From Oscillibacter sp. (GTDB taxonomy: Bacteria; Bacillota; Clostridia; Oscillospirales; Oscillospiraceae): a stretch of DNA of 62,554 nt. The stretch covers positions 1 through 62,554 of the forward strand of contig JAGBDS010000046.1 of assembly GCA_017937405.1 (NCBI GenBank), in the 5' to 3' direction. Positions within the stretch are counted from its first letter, which is position 1, and the number at the start of each line of letters is the position of its first letter. The notes beneath the pieces were generated by a model. That model did not search any database, was not told the DNA's origin, and worked only from the letters and a program-made list of their open reading frames with translations. A program made the position numbers and the translations under genes. This document shows positions 35,494 to 44,916 of the stretch, piece by piece.

Positions 35494-38322
35494 ATGAAGA
35501 AGTTCCTTTCTCTGGTTCTGGCACTGGTTATGACCATGTCCCTGGTCACTATCAGCGCCGGCGCCAAGGACTTCACCGATGCTGACAAGGTTACCTATAC
35601 CGAAGCAGTTGACGTGCTGTCCGCTGTGAATGTCATCGACGGTTATCCCGACGGTGCTTTCAAGCCCACCAACCAGCTGAACCGTGGTCAGGCTGCCAAG
35701 ATCCTGTGCAACATGATCCTGGGCCCCACCACCGCCAGCGCCCTGAAGGCCGACGCGGCTCCTTTCAAGGATGTTGCCGCTGACAACACCTTCGCCGCAT
35801 ACATCGCCTACTGCGCCAAGGAAGGCATCATCGATGGTTACACCGATGGCACCTTCCGTCCCGCCGCCCCCCTGACCGGCTATGCTTTCATGAAGTTGCT
35901 GCTGGGCGCTCTGGGCTATGATAAGGACCTTGAGGGCTACAACGGCAACAACTGGTCCATCAACGTTGCCAAGCGCGCTCTGGCCATCGGCCTGGACGAC
36001 GGCCTGGTCGAGGACTTCGACGGCACCAAGATCGTCACCCGTGATGAGGCCTGCCTGTTCGCTCTGAACACCCTGAAGGCCACTATGGTCGACTATGACT
36101 CCCGTACCTCCGTTTCCGTCGGCGGCGCTGAAGTCGTAATCTCCGGCTCCAAGGCTTATGAGGTTTACAATGGTGCTGCCACTGAGGGCATCAAGAACGA
36201 TGACAAGATGCAGTTCGCTGAGAAGTACTTCACTAAGCTGACCAAGACCGAGGGCACCGACGACTTCGCTCGTCCCGCCACCACTTGGCGCAACAAGGGC
36301 ACCAAGATCGGCACCTATGCCGATACTGCTGACAAGACCTACAGCGAGAACGTGAAGCTGGGCACCATCTATGCCGACCTGGGCATGACCGAGAAGGATT
36401 CTGCTGCTGAAGTCTTCATCAACGGTGTTGCCGGCGACTCTGTTGCCGTTGCAAAGCAGAACACCGCCAAGATCGCTGACAAGATCGCTTCCACCTACTA
36501 CAACTATGACGGCACCAACACCAACAAGCTGGTCAACACCGGTTCCACTGTTGAGGTCTTCTATGATGACGACACCAACAATGTCCGCATCTGCGTGATT
36601 GACACCTATGTTGGTACCATCCAGAAGAGCGTTGAAGCTACTTCTGCTAAGGACGCTTACATCGTAATCGATGAGGCTTCTGTGAAGTTCCCCGCCGGCT
36701 TCAATGATGAGTTCGAGACCGATGAGAAGTTCGAGGACGACGCCGTCGTTCTGTATACCTACTCCGATAAGACTGGCGAGATTAAGTCCGTGGAGTTGGC
36801 CGAGGCCGTTACCGGCACTCTGACCAAGATTGTCACTGGCGACAAGCTGACTATTGGCGACAAGGAGTACGATTATGCAATCCAGGCTGACTTCGATTCC
36901 TCCATCGGTACCGAGGCTGGTCTGAAGACCAAGAGCGATTACACCGCTTATCTGGATCCCTACGGCAACATCATTTACCTTGTTGAGGAAGAGTATGTTT
37001 CCGGTGATTACGCTCTGATCGTTGCTATCGAGAGCGCTGGCAGCTCTGCCTTCACCACCAACCGCGTGAAGCTGCTGACTGCTGACGGTGTTGTGAAGAT
37101 CTACAACACTGAGAAGAACTATCTGAGCGCCTCTTACGGCTACACTGCCACCGATATTGTCACCTACAAGGTCCGCGATGACGGCACCGTGACCCTGAAG
37201 AAGGTCAGTTCTCCTCTGGACAACATGGTCACTACCGGTACTGATCCTGTTACCATCACTTGGAACGGTGGTTCCAACGACAACGGCAGCGCCACCTTCA
37301 ACCTGACCAAGAACGACGCTGAGGTCACTGTTGTTGCCGGCACCACCAAGTTCTATGCCAACAGCAAGACCGTGTTTGTCGTCCGTGACGGCAACGGCGA
37401 TTACACCGCTTACACCGGCATTGCCAACGTTCCCACCATCACTCCTCTGTCCGGCAAGAAGGTCGGCGTGGCTTGGTACTGCAAGACCACTGACCTGGCT
37501 ACCGTGGTGTTCATCGACGCTGCCAACGCCAGCATCGTGAACAACAGCAAGGACGTCATCTTCCTGGCTGGTAAGTCCGCTTCCAACAAGACCATTGACG
37601 CTGATGACAACGTGTACTACACCTACAACGCTGTGGTGAAGGGCGAGCTGACCACTGTCACCGTCCAGGCTAACGCCAACACCATCGCTGACGGCGTGTT
37701 CGATGCCTCTCACGATGTTACCAAGGCTGACCTGGTGTTCTCTGGCGCCACCTATGACGGCGATGGCATCATCACCGACTTCTCTGCTATCGGCGGTTCT
37801 GTGAGCTCCGCTAATATGGTCTCCGGTACTGTGAAGCTGTCCGGTGAGTATACCATCGGCACTGGCACCGCTGCTGCTCCTGTCCGCTGGACCGTGGCGA
37901 AGGACGCTAAGATCTGGACCATTGACGACAGCGGTAAGATCAAGGCTGCTGAGCTGAAGGACATCAAGACCGATGCCAACAACAAGCTGACCTACACCAA
38001 GGAGGACGGCGAGCTGACCAACATCTTTGTCCGCCTGCCCGCTGACAGCAACACTGTTGCTCCCAGCACTCCCGTTGTGACTAACGTGACCAACATCACT
38101 TATGATGGCAGCGATGTGCTGACTGTCGCCGTGACTTCTGTTCCCGTTGCTACCTCTTACAGCGTTACCATCTATGAGATTAACGGCGGTACTCAGGTCA
38201 AGCTGGGCACCTACACTGTGCCTGTTGCTGCCAGTGCTACCTCCGGTTCTCTGAACATCGGTGCGCTGAATGCTGGCTACACCCACCTGGCCGTCTGCGG
38301 CGATAAGACCTTCGGTATCTGA
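35494..38322 (+). CDS. S-layer protein with SLH domains (copy 1)
   Basis: A 942-residue secreted surface protein. Signal peptide MKKFLSLVLALVMTMSLVTI ends near SAGA. SLH-type repeats follow over residues about 27-200 (FTDADKVTYTEAVDVLSAVN, GYPDGAFKPTNQLNRGQAAK, GYTDGTFRPAAPLTGYAFMK, TRDEACLFALNTLKATMVDY), which anchor the protein to secondary cell-wall polymer. The rest (about 230-942) is acidic, Thr-rich and strand-rich, the likely exposed lattice part. Strong codon bias with few rare codons suggests high expression. It is convergent with the second S-layer gene and shares its leader and signal sequence. Its anchor glycan may be made by the neighbouring polysaccharide locus. Confidence 0.93.
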   Translation: MKKFLSLVLALVMTMSLVTISAGAKDFTDADKVTYTEAVDVLSAVNVIDGYPDGAFKPTNQLNRGQAAKILCNMILGPTTASALKADAAPFKDVAADNTFAAYIAYCAKEGIIDGYTDGTFRPAAPLTGYAFMKLLLGALGYDKDLEGYNGNNWSINVAKRALAIGLDDGLVEDFDGTKIVTRDEACLFALNTLKATMVDYDSRTSVSVGGAEVVISGSKAYEVYNGAATEGIKNDDKMQFAEKYFTKLTKTEGTDDFARPATTWRNKGTKIGTYADTADKTYSENVKLGTIYADLGMTEKDSAAEVFINGVAGDSVAVAKQNTAKIADKIASTYYNYDGTNTNKLVNTGSTVEVFYDDDTNNVRICVIDTYVGTIQKSVEATSAKDAYIVIDEASVKFPAGFNDEFETDEKFEDDAVVLYTYSDKTGEIKSVELAEAVTGTLTKIVTGDKLTIGDKEYDYAIQADFDSSIGTEAGLKTKSDYTAYLDPYGNIIYLVEEEYVSGDYALIVAIESAGSSAFTTNRVKLLTADGVVKIYNTEKNYLSASYGYTATDIVTYKVRDDGTVTLKKVSSPLDNMVTTGTDPVTITWNGGSNDNGSATFNLTKNDAEVTVVAGTTKFYANSKTVFVVRDGNGDYTAYTGIANVPTITPLSGKKVGVAWYCKTTDLATVVFIDAANASIVNNSKDVIFLAGKSASNKTIDADDNVYYTYNAVVKGELTTVTVQANANTIADGVFDASHDVTKADLVFSGATYDGDGIITDFSAIGGSVSSANMVSGTVKLSGEYTIGTGTAAAPVRWTVAKDAKIWTIDDSGKIKAAELKDIKTDANNKLTYTKEDGELTNIFVRLPADSNTVAPSTPVVTNVTNITYDGSDVLTVAVTSVPVATSYSVTIYEINGGTQVKLGTYTVPVAASATSGSLNIGALNAGYTHLAVCGDKTFGI

Positions 38323-38365
38323 TTTCCGCATAACGCAAACTATCGCGATGCTCCGGCATTGAGAT

Positions 38366-38405
38366 AAAACAAGCCCCGCTCCGAATGGAGCGGGGCCTTG
38401 TTTTG
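38366..38405. terminator. Bidirectional terminator between the convergent S-layer genes
   Basis: CCCCGCTCC-GAAT-GGAGCGGGG with flanking AAAACAAG and CTTGTTTT, so a T-run follows on either strand. It serves both S-layer transcripts. Confidence 0.9.
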
Positions 38406-38436
38406 CTTAGACTAGTTCAGTTCTCTGACAAAGCGA

Positions 38437-40896
38437 TTAGGCCTTGGCCAGGACGATCATATCGACCTTGCCATTGTCCAGAGAGAAGGTGATGGTGTCA
38501 TAGGGATCCTTGGTGACACCGTCGTCGTCAGTACGGATATCGCTGATGTCGCCAGCGGTGATCTCGGCGCTGTCAACGAAGAAGACCTTCACGTTGCTGG
38601 TGGTGGCATAGGAGACACCGCCCAGGACCAGAACGTCGTTGCTCTGCTTCTTGCAGTCGGTGACGCGCATAAAGTCGTTACCAACACCCACAACCGCAGC
38701 AGTCATAGGATCGCTGACCTTGTCGGTATCGACGGTCACGTCCTTATAGACGGCGATCTTGGCGGCCTTCTTGATGGCGGAAACGCCGCTGTTGGCATTG
38801 GCAACGATGGTATCGCCATCGGTGTCGTTGACCAGCAGGGTCACGATCTCGCCATCCTGGATAGCCTGGAACTGATAGTAGGTAATGTTGTCGCCCACAT
38901 CGACCTGCTTGGCGTCCTTATCACCTGCGATGAACACCAGGTTGGCGCTGGTGCCGGCCAGCTCGCTCTTCAGGCACTCAATCACGACCAGAGTGGCAAC
39001 GGTCTTGCCGGGCTTGACGTAAGAAGTGACCTTCACATTGGGATTAGCATCGGTAGTCACGCTGGGAGCGGACTTGAAGCCAGTGTAGGAGTAGTAGTCG
39101 CAAGAGGCATTGGCAGCCAGGTTAGCAGCGGTGGTAGCGGTCTTGTAGACAAACACGGTCTTGGAGTCGGTGTTGATGTTGCTGCCGCCAGACACAGTGA
39201 TGGTGGGCTTGCCCTTATCAAAGGTGAACACCTTGTTGCTCTGAGTAGCGGTAGCGGTGTCAGCACGGGTGACCAGCTTGTAAACGCCGTCGTTGTTCTT
39301 GAAGGAGACGATATCGCCGATCTGACCAGTAGCGTCATCCTTCACATCAACGGTCTTGACAGTGCCGTCAGAGAACAGCAGCTTGGCATAGTCGGTGCGG
39401 TCAGCATCGGCATAGAGGACATAAGCCAGGTTGTTGACGCTGATGGCGCCATCAGCCAGGACAACCTTCAGAACATAGCCATAGGGATCGAGATAGAAGT
39501 CAACAGTGTCCTTGACCTCGACATTGCTGTCCCAAACCAGGCCGTAAGCAGCCTCGTACTCCTTACCGTCAATGGTGAACTTGGACAGGCCTTCCTTCTT
39601 GGTCATAACGCCGGTCTGCTTCTCAGCAGCAACCATGCTCTGAATCTTGTCGTCGTTTGCAGCGTCAGCGTCCTTGGTGTACATGACCCACTCGTCCTCG
39701 GCGAACTGGGTGGTGGCATACTTCATGGAGCCGATCTTCACGACCTCGTCCTTCTTGACGTACTCGTCAATCTGGTCGATGTAGGTGTTGATGATGGAGA
39801 TGGTGCGGGTATCGCCAGACTCAGGGCCATAGTAGACCTCAACCAGAACGCCGTTGCCGCCGATCTTGGTGGAAGAGGAGCTACTGGCAGTCAGGGTGCC
39901 GGCACCATGAGCATAACCGTTCAGCAGGTCGTCGTTGGAACCAGAGACGGGCTCACCGTCGATATAGACGTTGAAAGAAGTGTAGCTGCTGTTGACGCTG
40001 ACATCCTTGTACAGATCCTTCATCTTGACGGCCTTGGTGTAGGTGGCGTCAGCAGTCTCGGTGATGTTGCACAGGGTGTCGTTCTTCAGGGTCCACTTCG
40101 CAGAGGGACGGCCAAAGTTGTCGGTGTTGGAAGCCTTCTTCAGGTTGGGGAAGTACTTCTCGGCGAACTGCAGGGTGTGGACGCCCAGGCCATCATTCAT
40201 GTTGTCCTTGTAGCCGGTCTGCGGAACAACCTCGGCCTTGGAAGCACCGGTCTGAATCTCCACGCCGCCAACAATGATGGAGGAACCACGGTCATCATAG
40301 TCGACCATGTCGGCGTCCAGAGTGTTGAAGGCATACAGGCAGGCTTCTTCACGGGTCACAGCCTTGGTGCCGTTGAAGTCGTCGTTACCGTCGACCAGGC
40401 CGGCGCCCAGAGCGGCCTTGGCAACCTGGATGGACCAGTTGTTGCCAACAAAGCCCTCGAGCTGAGCGTCATAGCCCAGAGCACCCAGCAGCATCTTCAG
40501 GAAAGCATAACCGGTCAGGGTGTTGCCGGGCTTGAAGGTGCCGTCAGCGTAGCCGGAGATGATGCCCTGCTTGGCGCAGTAAGCAATGTAGCCGGCGAAG
40601 TTGTTGTTGGCGGGGACATCCTTGAAGGGAGCCGCGTCAGCAGACAGAGCGCTGGCGGTGGTGGGGCCAAGAATCAGGTTGCAGATGATCTTGGCGGCGG
40701 CACCACGGGTCAGGGTGCCCTTAGGATTGAAGGAACCGTCTTCGTAACCGTCGACGACCTTCACGGCGGAAATCACGGCCACAGCATCACTGTAGGTAAT
40801 CTTGCTGCTGTCCGTGAAGTCCTTGGCGCCGGCGCTGATGGTGACCAGGGACATGGTCATAACCAGAGCCAGAACCAGAGAAAGGAACTTCTTCAT
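38437..40896 (-). CDS. S-layer protein with SLH domains (copy 2)
   Basis: An 819-residue paralogue of the 35494-38322 protein. ATG at 40896, identical signal peptide MKKFLSLVLALVMTMSLVTI, then SLH repeats (FTDSSKITYSDAVAVISAVK, GYEDGSFNPKGTLTRGAAAK, GYADGTFKPGNTLTGYAFLK, TREEACLYAFNTLDADMVDY). The exposed part is acidic and Thr-rich and clearly divergent from copy 1 except in the first about 200 residues. Translation ends at a TAA 30 bases from the shared terminator. The longer frame to 41037 reads back through the leader and is not real. A separate promoter and a leader of about 200 bases precede it. Confidence 0.93.
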   Translation of the reverse strand: MKKFLSLVLALVMTMSLVTISAGAKDFTDSSKITYSDAVAVISAVKVVDGYEDGSFNPKGTLTRGAAAKIICNLILGPTTASALSADAAPFKDVPANNNFAGYIAYCAKQGIISGYADGTFKPGNTLTGYAFLKMLLGALGYDAQLEGFVGNNWSIQVAKAALGAGLVDGNDDFNGTKAVTREEACLYAFNTLDADMVDYDDRGSSIIVGGVEIQTGASKAEVVPQTGYKDNMNDGLGVHTLQFAEKYFPNLKKASNTDNFGRPSAKWTLKNDTLCNITETADATYTKAVKMKDLYKDVSVNSSYTSFNVYIDGEPVSGSNDDLLNGYAHGAGTLTASSSSSTKIGGNGVLVEVYYGPESGDTRTISIINTYIDQIDEYVKKDEVVKIGSMKYATTQFAEDEWVMYTKDADAANDDKIQSMVAAEKQTGVMTKKEGLSKFTIDGKEYEAAYGLVWDSNVEVKDTVDFYLDPYGYVLKVVLADGAISVNNLAYVLYADADRTDYAKLLFSDGTVKTVDVKDDATGQIGDIVSFKNNDGVYKLVTRADTATATQSNKVFTFDKGKPTITVSGGSNINTDSKTVFVYKTATTAANLAANASCDYYSYTGFKSAPSVTTDANPNVKVTSYVKPGKTVATLVVIECLKSELAGTSANLVFIAGDKDAKQVDVGDNITYYQFQAIQDGEIVTLLVNDTDGDTIVANANSGVSAIKKAAKIAVYKDVTVDTDKVSDPMTAAVVGVGNDFMRVTDCKKQSNDVLVLGGVSYATTSNVKVFFVDSAEITAGDISDIRTDDDGVTKDPYDTITFSLDNGKVDMIVLAKA

Positions 40897-40964
40897 AGGG
40901 GTTTTTCCTCCTTTTGAATTTACCTCCCGGACTGCCCTTTTTGGCGGAGGAGATATACACCCCT
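40897..40964 (-). promoter_or_regulatory. S-layer 5' leader 2
   Basis: Minus-strand counterpart of the 35426-35493 leader: AGGGGT at 40964-40959 and ACCCCT at 40902-40897 just before the ATG, with AAAGGAGG between them. The 61 bases across the ribosome site and signal-peptide start are identical to copy 1. Confidence 0.65.
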
Positions 40965-41102
40965 GCCCCTTCGGACCGACCGTTCGGCATTTAGATTTTG
41001 CGGAACGCTCCCGGCCGCCGATTCCTCCGGCACACATACCGTGGCTAGCCTAACCCGTATCTGAGCCGGCCTTACCGTCGAACGGTGTTGTTCCACGGTT
41101 GC

Positions 41103-41131
41103 ATCTTAGCAAAAGAAAAAGCGGAGTGCAA
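41103..41131 (-). promoter_or_regulatory. Promoter of S-layer gene 2
   Basis: On the minus strand TTGCAC, 17 bases and TAAGAT. It predicts a long 5' untranslated region of about 200 bases before the ATG at 40896, containing several short hairpins. Confidence 0.6.
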
Positions 41132-41178
41132 TAGATTGTTTTGTTTTGTAATATAACTGTAACATTGCAACAAAGGCG

Positions 41179-41208
41179 AAAAAATGCCCCGCCAGTAACG
41201 GCGGGGCA
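41179..41208 (-). terminator. Terminator of the recombinase-like gene
   Basis: On the minus strand GCCCCGCC and GGCGGGGC form a hairpin followed by ATTTTTT, 14 bases after the 41222 stop. Confidence 0.85.
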
Positions 41209-41221
41209 ACATATTATATCG

Positions 41222-42406
41222 TCACAAACAGCGGTAAACGCCGTGCCTTTCCTTTCGGAGCGTACCACTTGCCAGAGCCTCTTTTATATAGTAAGCCAGC
41301 AGGCCGGGGGCGAAGCCTGTCTCCTGCCGCAGTGCTGCGGTAGTGACGGTACCGCCCTGATGGGCCGCCAGGACGGCCCGGAAGCGGGCACGGTTATCCG
41401 GTGGTATCCGGCCCTGCTCCGTTAATGTCTGAACCATCTCAGCAGCACGGGTTTGGGAAACGCCCAGCTCACGGCGCAGAGACGATACCGTTACCGGAGC
41501 GGATGGAAGATCTTCCAGCAAGCGCTTTTCCCCCGCACGGCCCCGCACAGACGCCAGCGTGACGCTGTCCAGCCCCTCCCGCAGGAAGAACTCGGAGACA
41601 CGGCGGACCAAAAATGCCGGCTCCGGCACCGTTTGGGACGATACGCCCCGCAGGATGGGGCCTGTGCCGCCGTCCGCTCTCCGCCAGCGGCGCAGCAATG
41701 GACACAGCGTTTCGGGTACTTGGCTGGACTTCCCTTGTACAGTCCACTTCCTGAAAGACGGCGAGATGTCCTTCCAGGTCAACGGCAGCATCCCTTTTAC
41801 CGTCAGACCGCCCTGCCAACTGAGCCAGACGGCCCGGGCGGCAAGGGTGTCCCCTTCCTTCTCTAGCGCCGCCAGGAGGTCGGCTTCATCCAGCCGTGCG
41901 GCGGTCCTTCGGGGACGGGTCGGCAAAGGTCCCTTTCGATTACGGTCCCACAAAACACGGAGGCTTCGGACTTCGTAACCTGTGGCGCGGGATACTTCTT
42001 CAATAGGACTGGTTTCCAGCAGTTCCAGGATGCGGAGGGTGCGGAGGGAGGACGCGTCCAGATGGGGGAATCCAGCTCTGTCCAGGGCCTGCCGCACCTG
42101 GCGGGACAGGGCCGCCCGGTTGATTGGCGTTCTGGCGTCTCTCACAGCAGGCAGAACATAGGGGCCCTGCCAAGATATCTCTTTCAAAAGGACAGCTGTT
42201 TCGGAGGAGATGGGCACTTTACGGCCTGAGAGGGACAGCGTTTTGGCATCCAGGTCCACATCCTCCCAACGGAGAGCAGACGCTTCCTCTACAGTTAAAG
42301 CACAATCGCCGATCAGGCGGAGCGGCAGGACGGTTGGGCCAGATACCTGAAATATGCGTTCTTTTTCCGCCGGGGTCAGCGGAGAAAGAATCTCTTTTTG
42401 AGCCAT
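41222..42406 (-). CDS. Degenerate tyrosine-recombinase-like protein with C-terminal winged helix
   Basis: A 394-residue protein. Residues about 20-150 resemble an integrase catalytic domain (ALTVEEASALRWEDVDLDAK, VPISSETAVLLKEI, ASSLRTLRILELLETSPIEE VSRATGY), but key residues are changed: Thr instead of the first Arg, Ser instead of the first His, Tyr instead of the second His, and no terminal Tyr nucleophile. Residues about 160-270 look like a second, weaker copy (LAARAVWLSWQGGLTVKGML PLTWKDI). The C-terminal about 100 residues contain one or two winged-helix segments (VSSLRRELGVSQTRAAEMVQ, VTTAALRQETGFAPGLLAYY). It is probably a DNA-binding regulator, not an enzyme. AAGGAGG precedes ATG; it has its own promoter and a palindromic site upstream. 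Confidence 0.62.
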   Translation of the reverse strand: MAQKEILSPLTPAEKERIFQVSGPTVLPLRLIGDCALTVEEASALRWEDVDLDAKTLSLSGRKVPISSETAVLLKEISWQGPYVLPAVRDARTPINRAALSRQVRQALDRAGFPHLDASSLRTLRILELLETSPIEEVSRATGYEVRSLRVLWDRNRKGPLPTRPRRTAARLDEADLLAALEKEGDTLAARAVWLSWQGGLTVKGMLPLTWKDISPSFRKWTVQGKSSQVPETLCPLLRRWRRADGGTGPILRGVSSQTVPEPAFLVRRVSEFFLREGLDSVTLASVRGRAGEKRLLEDLPSAPVTVSSLRRELGVSQTRAAEMVQTLTEQGRIPPDNRARFRAVLAAHQGGTVTTAALRQETGFAPGLLAYYIKEALASGTLRKERHGVYRCL

Positions 42407-42444
42407 GGGCCGCCCTCCTTTTCATAAAATGGATTTGCTACATA

Positions 42445-42473
42445 AGTATAACCTGATTACATGGGAAGCGCAA
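42445..42473 (-). promoter_or_regulatory. Promoter of the recombinase-like gene
   Basis: On the minus strand TTGCGC, 17 bases and TATACT, about 40 bases upstream of the ATG at 42406. The centre of palindrome copy 1 would lie near position -68 relative to the expected start of transcription, a usual place for an activator. Confidence 0.7.
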
Positions 42474-42493
42474 TGCCCGGCAAACAGTATTTA

Positions 42494-42519
42494 GGACAGG
42501 CCTCACGTGAGTTTTGTCC
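42494..42519. promoter_or_regulatory. Palindromic site copy 1
   Basis: GGACA-GGC-CTCACGTGAG-TTT-TGTCC: the complete 26-base dyad. It lies six bases beyond the stop of the primase-helicase gene and 20 bases upstream of the -35 box of the recombinase-like gene. Confidence 0.8.
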
Positions 42520-42525
42520 GGGTTT

Positions 42526-44382
42526 TCAGCCCTCCATAAAACAGGAGAACGCCGGGTAGTAGCGCAGGGGGATGGGCTGGCCCAAAGCCGCGGAGCGGTT
42601 TTTCAGGATCTTCAGTTCCAACTCCCGGGGGTCCTTCCGTTTCTCCTCATCAATATTAAAGCCCTGGCGGCCCGCGCCCCGGGCCTGGAGGCCCAGAAGC
42701 ACGTCGGCGGAGTAGTCGATGCCGCCGGATTCCTTGAAGGCGTTCATAGAGACTTCCAGATTATAGTTTTCTCGGTTAAAGGAAGAAATTGCGAAAATCG
42801 TTAGCTCATACTGGCGGGACAGCTTCTTCAGAGCGCAGACGATGCGATCCAGATTCTGCTTGTCCGTGAAGTGCACGTCCACCGGGGCGATGATCTGCAA
42901 ATAGTCAATGAGGACCACGGGCTTCACGCCGGTCTCGGCAATGTGGCGGGCAACTTCCTTTCGAATGTAGTCCAGCCCTGTCTCGTGGTCGCCTTCCCGG
43001 AAATAGAGGTGGCCGGCGTAGCTTGCGTAGCTGGTTTGGGCCAGCTCCAGGTGGGCCTTTTCCTGGGTCGTGTAATTGGCCCAGCGTCTGCCATCCAGCA
43101 CGCCTCGGGCGGTCTTTGCCATGTGGCGCCGGGCGGAGGTGTCCATCTGGAAGCTCTCCCGGGAGATGGAGCGGGCCATCAGCTCGTAAGTCATCATTTC
43201 AAGGGAGAATATCAGCACGTCCCTCCCCTGTCTGGCAAGCTGGTCCGCCATCTGCATACAAAAGGCTGTCTTGCCCAGGGAGCTCACCGCACCGATGACA
43301 TACAGACCGTCATATAGGCCGCCGTCCAGGGCTTCATCCAGCTTGGGGAAGCCTGTTTTCAGAGCGGGCCGGCTGGCCTGCTTCTCGATGTAGGCCCGGA
43401 AAGCGTCCATCTGGCCTGCTGCGGAGCTCTCCGTGTACGGAGGCGGCTGGTGGACTTTCCAGTCTGCCACACACTGGGAGAGGAACCGGGCGGCCCCTTC
43501 CCTATCGGCACAGAGATTTTCGTTCAGGTCTTTACCCACGGGCACCGGGGGACAGCGGTACAGCCAGGGAAACTCGTCGGTCAGGGTCTTGGCCCAGCTC
43601 TCCCCTGCCATGTCGTTGTCCGTCAGAATGAGGATAGGTGCGGGCTTGGGAAGCGTCCGCAGGAGTGCCGCGGCCTTCTCCCGGTTGCCTGAACCATTCA
43701 GGGCGCAGGCGGGATAGCCCAGCTCCTCGGCGGAGAGGGCGTCGAAGGTTCCCTCCAGCAGAAAGATAGGGCCTCTCCCCTCTCCTGCTGTCAGCAGTTC
43801 CGGCTGGAACAGAGGCGAGGGCTGGCCTTTTTCATTGAGGTAGCGCTTTTCGGAGACGGAGCGGCGGACACAGCGGCCATCCGCACAAGGCAGGATGACG
43901 CAGTTATGCTTTGGGTCGTAGCCCAGGCGGAAGCGGACAACGGTGTCCGGGGACAGGCCACGCTGGGAAAAATAAGAAGTCTCTTCCCGGTGGGCAAAGC
44001 AGTCGTCCAAATAAGAGGAAGAAATCGTTTCTTCGCTCAAAAACGAGGGGGCGGAGCCCCCCGTGCTCCCCCGCCCCTCCGACTCAGGAGCGGCCCGCTT
44101 TGCGGGACGGTCCGCGGAACCGTCGCCGTAGCGCTTACTGGCGGAGATCAGGGCTTCCAGCGGAGTGGAGAGGTTGTTATCGATGGTCAGGAGGTCAAAG
44201 AGATCGTAGTCTGCACCGCAGGCGAAGCAGTGGACCTTATTCCGTTTTGGGTCGAAGCCCATGGAGGGGTCACGATCGAGATGCGCAGGGTTCAGACAGC
44301 GGAACCGCTTCCGAGGGTCGATGCCCCGTTCATGGAGGTAATCAACGATGTAAGGGCGGAGAGAATCAAAGGTGTCTGGCAT
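42526..44382 (-). CDS. Phage-type primase-helicase (CHC2 zinc finger, TOPRIM, DnaB-like)
   Basis: A 618-residue replication protein. The N-terminal zinc finger is FRCLNPAHL and VHCFACG (C29, H34, C52, C55). A TOPRIM region (about 205-275) has FLLEGTFDALSAEELG and ILILTDNDMAGES. From about 315 it is a DnaB/RecA-fold helicase: Walker A AVSSLGKTAF near 364, IFSLEMMTYELMARSISRES, Walker B VVLIDYLQII near 490, and EVSMNAFKESGGIDYSADVL. The fusion resembles T7 gp4 and phage or plasmid helicase-primases. It unwinds DNA and primes the lagging strand. AAGGAGG precedes the ATG. It lies downstream of a replication initiator and an iteron-like region. Confidence 0.9.
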   Translation of the reverse strand: MPDTFDSLRPYIVDYLHERGIDPRKRFRCLNPAHLDRDPSMGFDPKRNKVHCFACGADYDLFDLLTIDNNLSTPLEALISASKRYGDGSADRPAKRAAPESEGRGSTGGSAPSFLSEETISSSYLDDCFAHREETSYFSQRGLSPDTVVRFRLGYDPKHNCVILPCADGRCVRRSVSEKRYLNEKGQPSPLFQPELLTAGEGRGPIFLLEGTFDALSAEELGYPACALNGSGNREKAAALLRTLPKPAPILILTDNDMAGESWAKTLTDEFPWLYRCPPVPVGKDLNENLCADREGAARFLSQCVADWKVHQPPPYTESSAAGQMDAFRAYIEKQASRPALKTGFPKLDEALDGGLYDGLYVIGAVSSLGKTAFCMQMADQLARQGRDVLIFSLEMMTYELMARSISRESFQMDTSARRHMAKTARGVLDGRRWANYTTQEKAHLELAQTSYASYAGHLYFREGDHETGLDYIRKEVARHIAETGVKPVVLIDYLQIIAPVDVHFTDKQNLDRIVCALKKLSRQYELTIFAISSFNRENYNLEVSMNAFKESGGIDYSADVLLGLQARGAGRQGFNIDEEKRKDPRELELKILKNRSAALGQPIPLRYYPAFSCFMEG

Positions 44383-44748
44383 AGCAGTGCCTCCTTGAGA
44401 CGCCTGTTAAAAGTTTTTCGGTTCTTTTTTTACAAAAAAGGAATAAAAACCCTTCGTAACGCAGTATAACATACCGCCCCGGGCGGAGCGGAGCGACCCG
44501 GGGCAATAAGATATCTTAGTATATCTATAAGGGGATTTCAGGTTAAAAAGGGAGAAGCATGAAAAAGTTTGATTAAATGGGGTATTTGTTTCCTTTTTCA
44601 AAAAAATTCCTAGTATAAAGATTTTGAAAACGGGGAAAACTGCAATGGGCCTTTTTGCCTGTTCCGCACGATGCGGAGTCGTGATTGCACGGGTTGAAGT
44701 CGTCCTGGCACGAGTCGGGGGCGGAATTGGACAGCTTTTTCGGCGCTT
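44383..44748. other. AT-rich gap between initiator and primase genes
   Basis: No gene supported. The part 44505-44635 is clearly AT-rich with AAGATATCTTAGTATATC, which could serve as a DNA unwinding element next to the repeats at 44749-44852. Confidence 0.5.
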
Positions 44749-44852
44749 TGTGGAAAGACTTCTCCACATTTGGGCCGTCTCACCCGGGTTTTTCACAGAA
44801 AACAGGCCGGAACAGGGGCTTTTGTGAAGAATAGCCGCTTCACTTTTTCACA
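44749..44852. other. Iteron or DnaA-box-like cluster, putative replication origin
   Basis: Five 9-base repeats fitting TTYTYCACA within 104 bases: 44749-44757 (minus, CTTTCCACA), 44760-44768 (TTCTCCACA), 44789-44797 (TTTTTCACA), 44823-44831 (minus, TTCTTCACA) and 44844-44852 (TTTTTCACA). They differ from the DnaA box TTATCCACA by one to three bases and could bind DnaA or the initiator encoded next to them. Together with the neighbouring AT-rich stretch this is a good origin candidate. Confidence 0.55.
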
Positions 44853-44916
44853 TAGCCTGAGATACAGCGTTTTTTCAAAGAAGAGTTCTGACGTGGTTTC
44901 GTGCAGAGGGTGGCCG

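Noticed and set aside
35473-38331. 952-residue open frame antisense to S-layer gene 1, and a 336-residue frame antisense to copy 2 (39907-40917)
   Set aside because: Both are mirror frames produced by the strong codon bias of the S-layer genes; they have no ribosome site or recognisable domains.
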